Shown one piece after another: positions 34,604-43,354 of a DNA stretch of 64,000 bases. The stretch spans positions 2,914,001 through 2,978,000 of the forward strand of contig NZ_CP133148.1 of NCBI RefSeq assembly GCF_036488675.1, in the 5' to 3' direction. The first letter of the stretch is position 1. Each line of letters opens with the position of its first letter. The notes beneath the pieces are model-generated. The model was not told the DNA's origin. It saw only the letters and a program-made list of their open reading frames with translations, and made no database searches. This DNA is from Sinorhizobium chiapasense (lineage in GTDB: Bacteria; Pseudomonadota; Alphaproteobacteria; Rhizobiales; Rhizobiaceae). Made by a program: the position numbers and the translations under genes.

Positions 34604-35257
34604 TTAGGATGCCGGTTGCTCGCGGACCTGCAGGCCGTCGACGAACAGCCGCTCAAGGAAGCGTGCGGCATCCTCGAAGCGCCCGTCGCCTGCGTTTTCC
34701 TGGCCGAGCACCGCGCGCACCTGCACGTCGAAATCGGCGTAGTGCTGCGTCGTCGACCAGATTGCGAAGATCAGGTGATAGGGATCGCACGTGGCGATCT
34801 TGCCGGCCTTTGCCCAGGCGCGGATGACTTCGGCCTTCTCGTCAACGAGTTCTTTCAGCGGGCCCTTCAGCTCATCCTCGATATGGGGCGCGCCCTGTAG
34901 CACCTCATTGGCGAACAGCCGGCTTTCGCGCGGGAAATCACGCGCCATCTCCAGCTTCCGCCGGATGTAGCTGCGGATCTCGGCGACCGGGTTTCCCTCG
35001 GCATTGAACTCGCGGAGCGGATCGAGCCAGGTATCGAGCACGCGGTCGATCAACGCCCGGTGCATCGCCTCCTTGGTGCGGAAGTAATAGAGCAGATTCG
35101 GCTTCGACATGCCCGCCACTTCGGCGATCTGATCGATGGTCGAGCCGCGAAAGCCGTGGGCCGAAAAGACCTCCAGCGCGGCCTCGAGGATCTGCTCCTC
35201 CTTCTCCTCCTGGATGCGTGTACGCCTCTGGGTTTTGGCCGCTCTTGGAAGTACCAT
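34604..35257 (-). CDS. TetR-family regulator, RutR-like
   Basis: 217 aa. HTH at about 20-65 (ILEAALEVFSAHGFRGSTIDQIAEVAGMSKPNLLYYFRTKEAMHRAL). The C-terminal domain is of the YcdC/RutR type (SRLFANEVLQGAPHIEDEL, KIATCDPYHLIFAIWSTTQHYADFDVQV). RutR of E. coli senses uracil and thymine. Location between preTA and hyuC-hydA, and a RutR-like box in the divergent region, support control of pyrimidine degradation. The start at 35257 gives the normal N-terminus; a reading to 35398 adds 47 unrelated residues. Confidence 0.9.
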   Translation of the reverse strand: MVLPRAAKTQRRTRIQEEKEEQILEAALEVFSAHGFRGSTIDQIAEVAGMSKPNLLYYFRTKEAMHRALIDRVLDTWLDPLREFNAEGNPVAEIRSYIRRKLEMARDFPRESRLFANEVLQGAPHIEDELKGPLKELVDEKAEVIRAWAKAGKIATCDPYHLIFAIWSTTQHYADFDVQVRAVLGQENAGDGRFEDAARFLERLFVDGLQVREQPAS

Positions 35258-35390
35258 CTTGCCCCCACCCCTAATGCAAACCCAACGATGCCCGCGCCGA
35301 TTTGCCCAAAAATCGGACGCGCCATTTTTTTGGGCAACAACTCCGATTTTTTCTTTTTCCGGCTTGAGTGCCGCCACGGAAGTTGTAATG

Positions 35391-35406
35391 TTTACCAACC
35401 GGTCAA
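35391..35406. promoter_or_regulatory. RutR-like operator in the tetR/hyuC divergent region
   Basis: On the minus strand the site reads TTGACCGGTTGGTAAA, matching the RutR consensus TTGACCAnnTGGTCAA at 12 of 14 set positions. It is 126 bp upstream of hyuC and 133 bp upstream of the regulator's own start. Confidence 0.6.
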
Positions 35407-35532
35407 ATTATCAGTCAGATTGCCGACAAAGGCAACGACTGATCGAAGGGCACCAAAAACAAAGCCTGGATTTGACCGGCGGGAACATGAGGGCTGCACC
35501 GCGAGGGCAAGCCGAAAAACGAGGAGAACGCC

Positions 35533-36783
35533 ATGGCAGCACCTGGCGAGAACATGCGCGTCAACGCTGACCGCCTGTGGGATTCGTTGATGGATATGGC
35601 GAAGATCGGCCCCGGCGTCGCCGGCGGCAACAATCGCCAGACGCTGACGGATGAAGACGGCGAGGGTCGCCGGCTTTTCCAGTCCTGGTGCGAGGCGGCC
35701 GGACTTACCATGGGTGTCGACAAGATGGGCACCATGTTTTTCACCCGCCCCGGCACCGATCCGGATGCGCTGCCCGTGCACATCGGCTCCCATCTCGACA
35801 CGCAACCGACCGGCGGCAAGTTCGACGGCGTGCTCGGTGTGTTAAGCGGTCTTGAGGTCGTGCGAACGATGAACGATCTCGGCATCCGCACCAAGCACCC
35901 CATCGTGGTGACGAACTGGACCAATGAAGAGGGCGCGCGATTTGCCCCAGCGATGATCGCCTCAGGCGTGTTTGCAGGCGCGCTCACGCTTGACTACGCC
36001 TATGCCCGCAAGGATCCCGAGGGAAAAAGCTTCGGCGACGAACTGAAGCGCATCGGCTGGCTCGGCGACGAGGAAGTGGGTGCACGCAAGATGCACGCCT
36101 ATTTCGAATACCACATCGAACAGGGGCCGATTCTGGAAGTCGAGAGCAAGCAGATCGGTGTCGTCACGCACTGTCAGGGCCTGTGGTGGCTGGAAGTCAC
36201 GCTCACCGGTCGGGAGGCGCACACCGGCTCAACGCCGATGAATATGCGGCTCAATGCCGGTCTCGCCATGGCGAGGATCTTCGAGATGGTGCAGAACGTC
36301 GCTATCGAAAACCAGCCGGGTGCCGTCGGCGGTGTCGGCCAGGTGTTCTTCTCACCCAATTCACGCAACGTGCTCCCCGGCAAGGTCGTCTTCACCATCG
36401 ACATTCGCTCGCCCGACCAAGCCAAGCTCGACGGTATGCGCGCGCGGATCGAGGCCGAGGCGCCGAAGATCGCCGAGGCGCTGGGTGTCGGCTGTTCGAT
36501 CGAGGCGGTCGGCCATTTCGATCCCGTGACCTTTGACCCCAAACTCGTCGCAACTGTGCGCGGCGCCGCCGAGAAGCTCGGCTACAGCCACATGAATCTC
36601 ATCTCGGGCGCCGGCCACGATGCCTGTTGGGCCGCGAAGGTCGCCCCGACCACGATGATCATGTGCCCCTGCGTCGGCGGGCTCAGCCACAACGAGGCGG
36701 AAGATATCTCCAAGGAGTGGGCTTCCGCGGGGGCCGATGTCCTCTTCCATGCCGTGGTCGAAACGGCCGAAATCGTAAAGTGA
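35533..36783 (+). CDS. hyuC: N-carbamoyl-amino acid hydrolase/beta-ureidopropionase (M20 family)
   Basis: 416 aa Zn amidohydrolase of the allantoate/N-carbamoyl-L-amino acid hydrolase family. Metal motifs HIGSHLDTQPTGGKFDGVLGV, NWTNEEGARF and a later AGHDACWAAKVAPTTMIMCP; HIEQGPILE supplies another ligand. In this cluster it most likely cleaves N-carbamoyl-beta-alanine (and the methyl form from thymine) to beta-amino acid, CO2 and ammonia, the third step of the reductive pathway. It is followed by hydA after 79 bp. Control by the RutR-like protein is inferred. Confidence 0.92.
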   Translation: MAAPGENMRVNADRLWDSLMDMAKIGPGVAGGNNRQTLTDEDGEGRRLFQSWCEAAGLTMGVDKMGTMFFTRPGTDPDALPVHIGSHLDTQPTGGKFDGVLGVLSGLEVVRTMNDLGIRTKHPIVVTNWTNEEGARFAPAMIASGVFAGALTLDYAYARKDPEGKSFGDELKRIGWLGDEEVGARKMHAYFEYHIEQGPILEVESKQIGVVTHCQGLWWLEVTLTGREAHTGSTPMNMRLNAGLAMARIFEMVQNVAIENQPGAVGGVGQVFFSPNSRNVLPGKVVFTIDIRSPDQAKLDGMRARIEAEAPKIAEALGVGCSIEAVGHFDPVTFDPKLVATVRGAAEKLGYSHMNLISGAGHDACWAAKVAPTTMIMCPCVGGLSHNEAEDISKEWASAGADVLFHAVVETAEIVK

Positions 36784-36862
36784 CATTGTGGGCGGGACGA
36801 CGGTTCCGCCCTTTTTCTTGGCCCTCCGGCGGCCGAAAACACAATCGCAAGGGAACTAGCCA

Positions 36863-38317
36863 ATGAGCACTGTGATCAAGGGTGGTACCATCGTCACGGC
36901 CGACCTCACCTACAAGGCCGACGTCAAGATCGATGGCGGCAGGATCGTCGAGATTGGCCCCAACCTCTCCGGCACCGAGACGCTGGATGCGACCGGCTGC
37001 TATGTCATGCCCGGCGGCATCGACCCGCACACGCATCTCGAAATGCCCTTCATGGGTACCTATTCCTCGGACGATTTCGAAAGCGGCACGCGCGCGGCCC
37101 TCGCCGGCGGCACGACCATGGTCGTCGATTTTGCCCTCCCCTCGCCCGGTCAGTCGCTCTTGGAAGCGCTCACGATGTGGGACAACAAGTCGACTCGCGC
37201 CAATTGCGACTATTCCTTCCACATGGCGATCACCTGGTGGGGCGAGCAGGTCTTCAACGAGATGGAGAGCATCGTCAAGGAAAAGGGCATCAACACCTTC
37301 AAGCATTTCATGGCCTACAAAGGCGCGCTGATGGTGGATGACGACGAGATGTTTTCCTCGTTCCAGCGCTGCGCCGGCCTCGGCGCCCTGCCGCTCGTCC
37401 ACGCCGAAAACGGCGACGTCGTCGCCCAGTTGCAGGCGAAGCTGCTCGCCGAAGGCAACAACGGCCCCGAGGCCCACGCCTATTCACGGCCTGCGGAAGT
37501 CGAAGGCGAGGCGACCAACCGTGCGATCATGATCGCAGACATGGCCGGCTGTCCCGTTTATATCGTCCACACCTCCTGCGAACAGGCGCATGAGGCGATC
37601 CGGCGCGCTCGCGCCAAGGGCATGCGGGTCTTCGGCGAGCCGTTGATCCAGCACCTGACGCTCGATGAAAGCGAATATTTCAACAAGGATTGGGACCACG
37701 CCGCTCGCCGCGTGATGTCGCCGCCCTTCCGCAACAAGCAGCATCAGGATAGCCTCTGGGCCGGGCTTGCCTCCGGCTCGCTGCAGGTGGTCGCGACAGA
37801 CCATTGCGCCTTCACCACCGACCAGAAGCGCTTCGGCGTCGGCGATTTCACCAAGATCCCGAACGGCACCGGAGGCCTCGAAGACCGGATGCCGATGCTG
37901 TGGACCCACGGCGTCGCGACCGGCCGCATCACCATGAACGAATTCGTCGCGGTGACCTCGACCAACATAGCCAAGATCCTGAACATCTACCCGAAGAAGG
38001 GCGCGATCCTTGTCGGCGCCGATGCCGACCTCGTCGTCTGGGATCCGAAGCGGTCGAAGACGATCTCGGCCAAGACCCAGCAATCGTCGATCGACTACAA
38101 TGTTTTCGAGGGCAAGACCGTGACGGGGCTACCTCGCTTCACGCTCACCCGCGGCGTTGTTTCGATCGAGGAAGGCGCGCTGAAGACGCAGGAAGGCCAC
38201 GGAGAATTCGTCAGGCGCGATCCCTTCCCCGCTGTCAGCACGGCCTTGACCACATGGAAGGAAGTGACGGCGCCGCGGGCCGTACAGCGCACCGGCATTC
38301 CGGCAAGCGGGGTTTGA
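36863..38317 (+). CDS. hydA: Dihydropyrimidinase (D-hydantoinase)
   Basis: 484 aa cyclic amidohydrolase. Binuclear metal site His57 and His59 (DPHTHLEMPFMG), carbamylated Lys153 (FMAYKGALMVDDDE), and later ligands in LVHAENGD, VYIVHTSCEQA and VATDHCAF. It opens dihydrouracil and dihydrothymine to N-carbamoyl-beta-amino acids, the second step after PreTA and before HyuC. Full family length. Confidence 0.95.
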   Translation: MSTVIKGGTIVTADLTYKADVKIDGGRIVEIGPNLSGTETLDATGCYVMPGGIDPHTHLEMPFMGTYSSDDFESGTRAALAGGTTMVVDFALPSPGQSLLEALTMWDNKSTRANCDYSFHMAITWWGEQVFNEMESIVKEKGINTFKHFMAYKGALMVDDDEMFSSFQRCAGLGALPLVHAENGDVVAQLQAKLLAEGNNGPEAHAYSRPAEVEGEATNRAIMIADMAGCPVYIVHTSCEQAHEAIRRARAKGMRVFGEPLIQHLTLDESEYFNKDWDHAARRVMSPPFRNKQHQDSLWAGLASGSLQVVATDHCAFTTDQKRFGVGDFTKIPNGTGGLEDRMPMLWTHGVATGRITMNEFVAVTSTNIAKILNIYPKKGAILVGADADLVVWDPKRSKTISAKTQQSSIDYNVFEGKTVTGLPRFTLTRGVVSIEEGALKTQEGHGEFVRRDPFPAVSTALTTWKEVTAPRAVQRTGIPASGV

Positions 38318-38346
38318 TCGGGGGCGACGGGGACAGGCTGCTAGCG

Positions 38347-38862
38347 ATGTATGCTCATGAGCGGGCGAACTGGTTTCCACGGCTACACGCGGCGGCTGTC
38401 CTCGGGGGCACCTACACGGCGTTTGCGATGCTGATATTCGTCGAGCCTCAGTCGATTTCCGATGTCTCTCTCCCGGCTCTCATCCCGGTCAGCATTGTGT
38501 TGCCATGCTTCGCATCCCTGGTCGCATTTCCTGTCTTTGCTCCGGCAAGTTTCGGGCTGTACTGGCTCATGGAGCGGTTTGGCCGACGAAATCTGAGCGA
38601 CCACTGCCTTGCAGGCGTCGTGTGCGTCGCGCTGACATTCGCATTCATTTGTCTGGCGGCATATGTGGGCTCTCTTTTCGAAAATGCGCCTGAGCGACCG
38701 GAGGATATCGGCCTCTACGGCCAGCCATTGGGATGGCAGGATCAACTATTTTTCGCAGCCTGCGCGATCAGCGGCGCAGCAGGGGGAGCAGCCTTCTATT
38801 TCGCGCGGAAGACTCGGGGTTCAAGACGCCCGGCGGGGAAAGCAACCGGGGGGCTAACATAG
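38347..38862 (+). CDS. Hypothetical membrane protein, 171 aa
   Basis: Four hydrophobic segments, at residues about 15-35 (AAVLGGTYTAFAMLIFV), 45-70 (ALIPVSIVLPCFASLVAFPVF), 95-115 (VVCVALTFAFICLAAYVG) and 137-155, with a basic C-terminus (RKTRGSRRPAGK). No family recognised. The gene begins 29 bp after hydA with only a weak ribosome site and may be expressed by read-through. Its lower GC share in places than its neighbours hints at a separate origin, but this was judged by eye. Confidence 0.55.
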   Translation: MYAHERANWFPRLHAAAVLGGTYTAFAMLIFVEPQSISDVSLPALIPVSIVLPCFASLVAFPVFAPASFGLYWLMERFGRRNLSDHCLAGVVCVALTFAFICLAAYVGSLFENAPERPEDIGLYGQPLGWQDQLFFAACAISGAAGGAAFYFARKTRGSRRPAGKATGGLT

Positions 38863-38982
38863 ATGGTTCAAGTGCTGTCAGTTCGGGCATCGCTGCCGTT
38901 GTTCGCCTACGTCAGCCTCACTGACCTTGCGCCTTCAAGAGGCGAGACCCGGAACTTGCGGCAAGTTGCGGCAATCTCCGCT

Positions 38983-39393
38983 TCACGGCACCAGCCCGTC
39001 CAGTTCGGGCAGCAGTACGACGCTCTCCTGTTCGTTCGGATCTGTCCGGGCGATCACCGCCGAGCACGGCTTGTCGGAGAGATTGGCGGGCAGGTGCGGC
39101 ACGCCGGCCGGGATGTAGAACATCTCGCCGGCCTTGACGATCACATGCTGTTCGAGCCGGTCGCCGAACCAGGTATGCGCCTCGCCGGCAAGAATGTAGA
39201 TCGCGGTTTCGTGGCTTTCATGCAGATGCGCCTTGGCCCGCGCGCCAGGCGGAATGGTCAGGAGGTGCATGCAAATGCCCGTCGAGCCGACAGTTTCCGC
39301 GGCAATGCCCTCGAAATAGTTAAGCCCTTGCTTGCCGGCATAGGTGTCGCCCGGACGAACCACGCGACAGCCAGAATTGGATGATCGAGACAT
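38983..39393 (-). CDS. Cupin-domain protein
   Basis: 136 aa single-domain cupin. Motif 1 is KAHLHESHETAIYILAGEAHTWFGD and motif 2 is GEMFYIPAGVPHLPANLSD, with His and Glu residues placed to bind a metal ion. It resembles small cupins annotated as dioxygenase or isomerase relatives; no reaction can be assigned. Start taken at ATG 39393; longer readings run antisense into the ABC gene on the other strand. It is divergent from the pyrimidine-type ABC importer genes. Confidence 0.85.
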   Translation of the reverse strand: MSRSSNSGCRVVRPGDTYAGKQGLNYFEGIAAETVGSTGICMHLLTIPPGARAKAHLHESHETAIYILAGEAHTWFGDRLEQHVIVKAGEMFYIPAGVPHLPANLSDKPCSAVIARTDPNEQESVVLLPELDGLVP

Positions 39394-39505
39394 GAACGCT
39401 CTCCAGAATTCGCTGAAAAAACCGCAACAGACGACATCGGCGGCATTGCATGTTGCAGGTTCGGATAGCAGTCTGCCACAGACAAGCCACAATGAGAATC
39501 CGCCC

Positions 39506-40297
39506 ATGACATCCAATTCTGCCTCCGTGGTCTCGGCTCGGGACCTCGGCCTCACGTTCCAGACCAGCGACGGGCCGGTCAGCGCATTGACGGGCGTGAA
39601 CCTCGACGTGGCCAAGGGCGATTTCGTTTCCTTCATCGGCCCGTCCGGATGCGGCAAGACGACATTCCTGCGCGTTATCGCCGATCTCGAGAAACCGACC
39701 TCCGGCGCTATCGCGGTCAACGGCATGACGCCGGAAGAGGCCCGCCGTCATCGCGCCTACGGCTATGTTTTCCAGGCGGCGGCCCTTTACCCCTGGCGCA
39801 CGATCGAAAAGAACATCGCGCTGCCGCTCGAAATCATGGGCTATTCGAGAGACGAGCAGAAGGCGCGGATCGAGCGGACGCTCGAACTCGTCAACCTTTC
39901 GGGTTTCGGCAAGAAATATCCCTGGCAGCTTTCCGGCGGCATGCAGCAGCGGGCCTCGATCGCCCGCGCGCTCGCCTTCGACGCCGATCTCCTGCTGATG
40001 GATGAGCCGTTCGGCGCCCTCGACGAGATCGTCCGCGATCACCTCAACGAGCAGCTTTTGAAGCTCTGGGCGCGTACGAACAAGACGATCTGTTTCGTCA
40101 CCCATTCGATTCCGGAGGCGGTGTATCTCTCTACCAAGATCGTCGTCATGAGCCCACGTCCGGGTCGTGTGACCGACATCATCGAATCCACTCTCCCGCG
40201 GGAGCGGCCACTCGGCATTCGCGAGACGCCCGAGTTCCTGGAAATCGCCCATCGGGTGCGCGAGGGTTTGAGAGCGGGGCACAGCTATGACGAGTAG
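39506..40297 (+). CDS. ABC transporter ATPase (nitrate/sulfonate/pyrimidine type)
   Basis: 263 aa. Walker A GPSGCGKTT (45-53), signature LSGGMQQRASIARAL, Walker B LLMDEPFGALDEI, switch FVTHSIPEAVYLS, typical of the SsuB/TauB/ThiZ group. Partner of the two permeases and the NMT1-type binding protein downstream. Start at 39506; an ATG at 39392 would overlap the divergent cupin start and add a non-conserved lead. Confidence 0.92.
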   Translation: MTSNSASVVSARDLGLTFQTSDGPVSALTGVNLDVAKGDFVSFIGPSGCGKTTFLRVIADLEKPTSGAIAVNGMTPEEARRHRAYGYVFQAAALYPWRTIEKNIALPLEIMGYSRDEQKARIERTLELVNLSGFGKKYPWQLSGGMQQRASIARALAFDADLLLMDEPFGALDEIVRDHLNEQLLKLWARTNKTICFVTHSIPEAVYLSTKIVVMSPRPGRVTDIIESTLPRERPLGIRETPEFLEIAHRVREGLRAGHSYDE

Positions 40298-40323
40298 CTG
40301 TTGGAACGTTTTCACCCCTCCCC

Positions 40324-40350
40324 AACCCCTCCCCACAAGGGGGAGGGGTT
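40324..40350. repeat. C-rich/G-rich intergenic hairpin
   Basis: Perfect 11 bp arms aacccctcccc (40324-40334) and ggggaggggtt (40340-40350) with a 5 bp loop. This type of CCCCTCCCC hairpin is scattered in many alphaproteobacterial genomes. Here it separates the ATPase gene from the first permease gene in the same operon. Confidence 0.6.
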
Positions 40351-40461
40351 TCATCGCGTACGCCTCACGGTCACGCTCCAACCGCACCATTCGCGCAAGT
40401 GGTGGTCGCACGAGAAAGGTCGTGGTCAACAGCAGGGATTCGGTGGGCAGGAGTGTTTGAC

Positions 40462-41346
40462 ATGCGCGAAGAGAGCTTCTTCAGAGACAAGCTGCTTCCA
40501 ATCTCTACAGTGGTCCTCATCCTGATCGCCGTTTGGTACGTCGCCGCCATTTTCCTCAACGCGCCCTTCGAGCGCGATGCGGCCGCACGTGCTGGCACCG
40601 AGATCGGATTCTCCGATATCGTCCGGAACACAATGGCGCAGGAGCGGCCCGTCCTGCCCGCCCCTCACCAGGTCGTCGCCGAAATCTGGGATACGACCGC
40701 CAACAAGGCGATCACGTCGAAGCGCAGCCTCGTCTATCACGCCTGGATCACGCTTTCCGCAACGCTGCTCGGCTTCGGCATTGGCGCCGCACTCGGTGTG
40801 CTGCTCGCCGTCGGCATCGTTCACAACCGTGCAATGGACAGGTCCTTGATGCCGTGGGTAATCGCCAGCCAGACCATCCCGATCCTCGCCATTGCCCCGA
40901 TGATCATCGTCGTTCTGAACGCGATCGGCATCGCCGGATTACTGCCGAAAGCGCTGATCTCGACCTATCTTTCGTTCTTTCCGGTCGTGGTCGGCATGGT
41001 GAAGGGACTGCGCAGTCCGGAGACGATCCAGCTCGATCTGATGCACACGTATAATGCATCGCCGGCGCAGACTTTCTGGAAATTGCGCTGGCCCTCCTCC
41101 ATGCCCTACCTCTTCACTTCGCTGAAAGTCGCCGTCGCAATCTCGCTTGTCGGCGCAATCGTGGGCGAGCTGCCGACAGGCGCGGTGGCGGGGCTCGGCG
41201 CCCGCCTGCTTGCCGGGTCCTATTACGGCCAGACAGTGCAGATCTGGGCGGCCCTGTTCATGGCTGCAGCGCTCGCGGCCGTCCTCGTAATGATTGTCGG
41301 CCTCGCCCACACCGCCGTCCTCAAGCGCATGGGAGCCAAGCCGTGA
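40462..41346 (+). CDS. ABC transporter permease 1 (pyrimidine/HMP-type importer)
   Basis: 294 aa SsuC/ThiX-type permease. First helix near residues 10-30, a long periplasmic insert (40-85), then five helices. The EAA-like loop LMHTYNASPAQTFWKLRWPSSMPYLF is clear. The start at 40462 has AGGAG nine bases upstream. Its stop overlaps the next permease start (GTGA), so translation is coupled. Confidence 0.9.
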   Translation: MREESFFRDKLLPISTVVLILIAVWYVAAIFLNAPFERDAAARAGTEIGFSDIVRNTMAQERPVLPAPHQVVAEIWDTTANKAITSKRSLVYHAWITLSATLLGFGIGAALGVLLAVGIVHNRAMDRSLMPWVIASQTIPILAIAPMIIVVLNAIGIAGLLPKALISTYLSFFPVVVGMVKGLRSPETIQLDLMHTYNASPAQTFWKLRWPSSMPYLFTSLKVAVAISLVGAIVGELPTGAVAGLGARLLAGSYYGQTVQIWAALFMAAALAAVLVMIVGLAHTAVLKRMGAKP

Positions 41347-42212
41347 ACCTTCCCGTTCTCGCCGGAGCCGTTCTCTTCTGGCTCGCTGCCTGGGCTTTCA
41401 ACGAATGGCTTGTGCGCCAGCGCTTCGCGCACCCTTCGGCTGCCAACGCCGCGCGTTTCGCCGTTCCCCTCCTCTTCGGCATCACCATTCTTGTGCTTTG
41501 GGAGGGCATCGTCCGCGGCTTCGGCATTCCGTCGGTGCTGCTGCCGGCGCCGTCGATGATCTGGCAGCGTCTCGTCAACTCGCTGCCGACGCTGGTGGCC
41601 GATTTCCGGCAGACCTTCCTCAAGGCTGTGCTGACCGGCTATGCGCTCGGCTGCGGCCTCGGCTTCGCCGTCGCGATCCTTATCGACCGCTCTCCTTTCC
41701 TGCAGAAAGGCCTGCTGCCGCTCGGCAACTTCGTCTCCGCCCTGCCCGTCATCGGCGTCGCGCCGATCACGGTCATGTGGTTCGGCTTCGACTGGCAGTC
41801 GAAGGTCGCCGTCGTCGTCATCATGACCTTCTTCCCGATGCTGGTGAACACGGTCTCCGGCCTGGCGGCGGCCAGCCACATGGAGCGCGACCTGATGCGC
41901 ACCTACGCCGCGACATGGTGGCAGACGCTCGTCAAGCTGCGCCTCCCCGCCGCCTGGCCTTTCATTTTCAACGCGCTCAAGATCAACTCCACGCTGGCGC
42001 TGATCGGCGCCATCGTGGCCGAATTTTTCGGAACGCCCATTGTCGGCATGGGCTTCCGGATCTCCACGGAAGTGGGCCGCATGAACGTCGACATGGTTTG
42101 GGCCGAGATCGCCGTGGCGGCGGTGGCTGGCTCCGCCTTCTACGGGGTGGTCGCGTTCGCCGAGCGTGCCGTCACCTTCTGGCATCCGTCCATCCGCAGT
42201 GGACGGGCTTAA
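41343..42212 (+). CDS. ABC transporter permease 2 (pyrimidine/HMP-type importer)
   Basis: 289 aa permease with six helices; EAA-type loop LMRTYAATWWQTLVKLRLPAAWPFIF. GTG start overlapping the stop of permease 1 by 4 bp. Forms the membrane channel with permease 1 and the ATPase. Confidence 0.9.
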   Translation: MNLPVLAGAVLFWLAAWAFNEWLVRQRFAHPSAANAARFAVPLLFGITILVLWEGIVRGFGIPSVLLPAPSMIWQRLVNSLPTLVADFRQTFLKAVLTGYALGCGLGFAVAILIDRSPFLQKGLLPLGNFVSALPVIGVAPITVMWFGFDWQSKVAVVVIMTFFPMLVNTVSGLAAASHMERDLMRTYAATWWQTLVKLRLPAAWPFIFNALKINSTLALIGAIVAEFFGTPIVGMGFRISTEVGRMNVDMVWAEIAVAAVAGSAFYGVVAFAERAVTFWHPSIRSGRA

Positions 42213-42216
42213 CGCA

Positions 42217-42316
42217 TGTCGCCCGAAAGTGTGCAGCGGTTTCGGGACAACGACATGCATGCAAACAAAGACTTAAAGCGCGTCGCCCGGCTCCTGTTGA
42301 ATGCGACGCGCTTTAA
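42217..42316. repeat. Intergenic repeat with long palindrome
   Basis: The segment ends in perfect 14 bp arms ttaaagcgcgtcgc (42273-42286) and gcgacgcgctttaa (42303-42316) around a 16 bp loop; it is preceded by a tract (cggtttcgggacaacgacat) that I remember as frequent between rhizobial genes. It separates permease 2 from the binding-protein gene and may act as a processing or attenuation site. Confidence 0.6.
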
Positions 42317-42361
42317 AATGAAGCGACAATGAGAATGAACCAACAATAAGAGGGAACAGAC

Positions 42362-43354
42362 ATGAACGAGAAACTTGCGTCTCTGCTTGCTGCAGGCGTC
42401 TTTTCGCTTGCCGCCTTCCATGCCAATGCCGCCGACAAGGTCGCGCTGCAACTGAAGTGGGTCACCCAGGCTCAGTTTGCCGGCTACTACGTCGCCAAGG
42501 ACAAGGGCTTCTACGAGGAAGAGGGCCTCGACGTCGATATCAAGCCCGGCGGTCCGGATATCGCGCCGGCGCAGGTGATTGCCGGCGGCGGCGCCGACGT
42601 CATCGTCGACTGGATGCCTTCCGCTCTTGCCACGCGCGAAAAGGGCGTGCCGCTCGTCAACATCGCCCAGCCGTTCAAGCACTCCGGCATGATGCTGACC
42701 TGTCTCAAGGAATCCGGCGTGACGAGCCCCGACAACTTCAAGGGCAAGACGCTCGGGGTCTGGTTCTTCGGCAACGAATATCCGTTCCTCTCCTGGATGT
42801 CGCACTTGAAGATCCCGACGGACGGTGGCCCGGAAGGCGTGACCGTCTTGAAGCAGGGCTTCAACGTCGATCCGCTGATCCAGAAGCAGGCCGCCTGCAT
42901 CTCCACGATGACCTACAACGAGTATTGGCAGGTGATCGACGCCGGCATCAAGCCGGAAGACCTCGTTACCTTCAAGTACGAAGACCAGGGCGTCGCCACC
43001 CTTGAGGACGGGCTTTACGTGCTTGAGGACAAGCTCAAGGATCCGGCCTTCAAGGAGCGGATGGTGAAGTTCGTCCGCGCCTCGATGAAGGGCTGGAAAT
43101 ATGCCGAGGAGAACCCGGACGAGGCCGCCGATATCGTTCTGGAGAACGATTCCACCGGTGCCCAGACGGAGAAGCACCAGAAGCGCATGATGGGCGAAAT
43201 CGCCAAGCTGACAGCAGGCTCCAACGGCGCGCTCGACGAGGCCGACTACAAGCGCACGGTTCAGTCGCTGCTCGCCGGGGGCTCCGACCCGGTCATCTCC
43301 AAGGAGCCGGAAGGCGCCTGGACGCACGAAGTAACGGACCAAGCGCTCAAGTAA
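42362..43354 (+). CDS. NMT1/THI5-like ABC transporter binding protein
   Basis: 330 aa. Signal peptide residues 1-23 (LASLLAAGVFSLAAFHANA). The mature start DKVALQLKWVTQAQFAGYYVAKDKGFYEEEGLDV is the hallmark of NMT1/THI5-like binders (ThiY group), followed by GGGADVIVDWMPSALATREKG. Such proteins bind hydroxymethylpyrimidine or related rings. Near preTA-hydA-hyuC, uptake of uracil, thymine or their breakdown forms is a reasonable inference; thiamine-precursor uptake is the alternative. No THI box was recognised upstream. Confidence 0.9.
   Translation: MNEKLASLLAAGVFSLAAFHANAADKVALQLKWVTQAQFAGYYVAKDKGFYEEEGLDVDIKPGGPDIAPAQVIAGGGADVIVDWMPSALATREKGVPLVNIAQPFKHSGMMLTCLKESGVTSPDNFKGKTLGVWFFGNEYPFLSWMSHLKIPTDGGPEGVTVLKQGFNVDPLIQKQAACISTMTYNEYWQVIDAGIKPEDLVTFKYEDQGVATLEDGLYVLEDKLKDPAFKERMVKFVRASMKGWKYAEENPDEAADIVLENDSTGAQTEKHQKRMMGEIAKLTAGSNGALDEADYKRTVQSLLAGGSDPVISKEPEGAWTHEVTDQALK

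Noticed and set aside
36174..36786. Minus-strand frames over hyuC
   Set aside because: Shadows of the M20 hydrolase; no start signals or domains.
40324..40350. C-rich hairpin considered as a terminator of the ATPase gene
   Set aside because: No T run follows and the downstream permease belongs to the same transporter, so it is recorded as a repeat.
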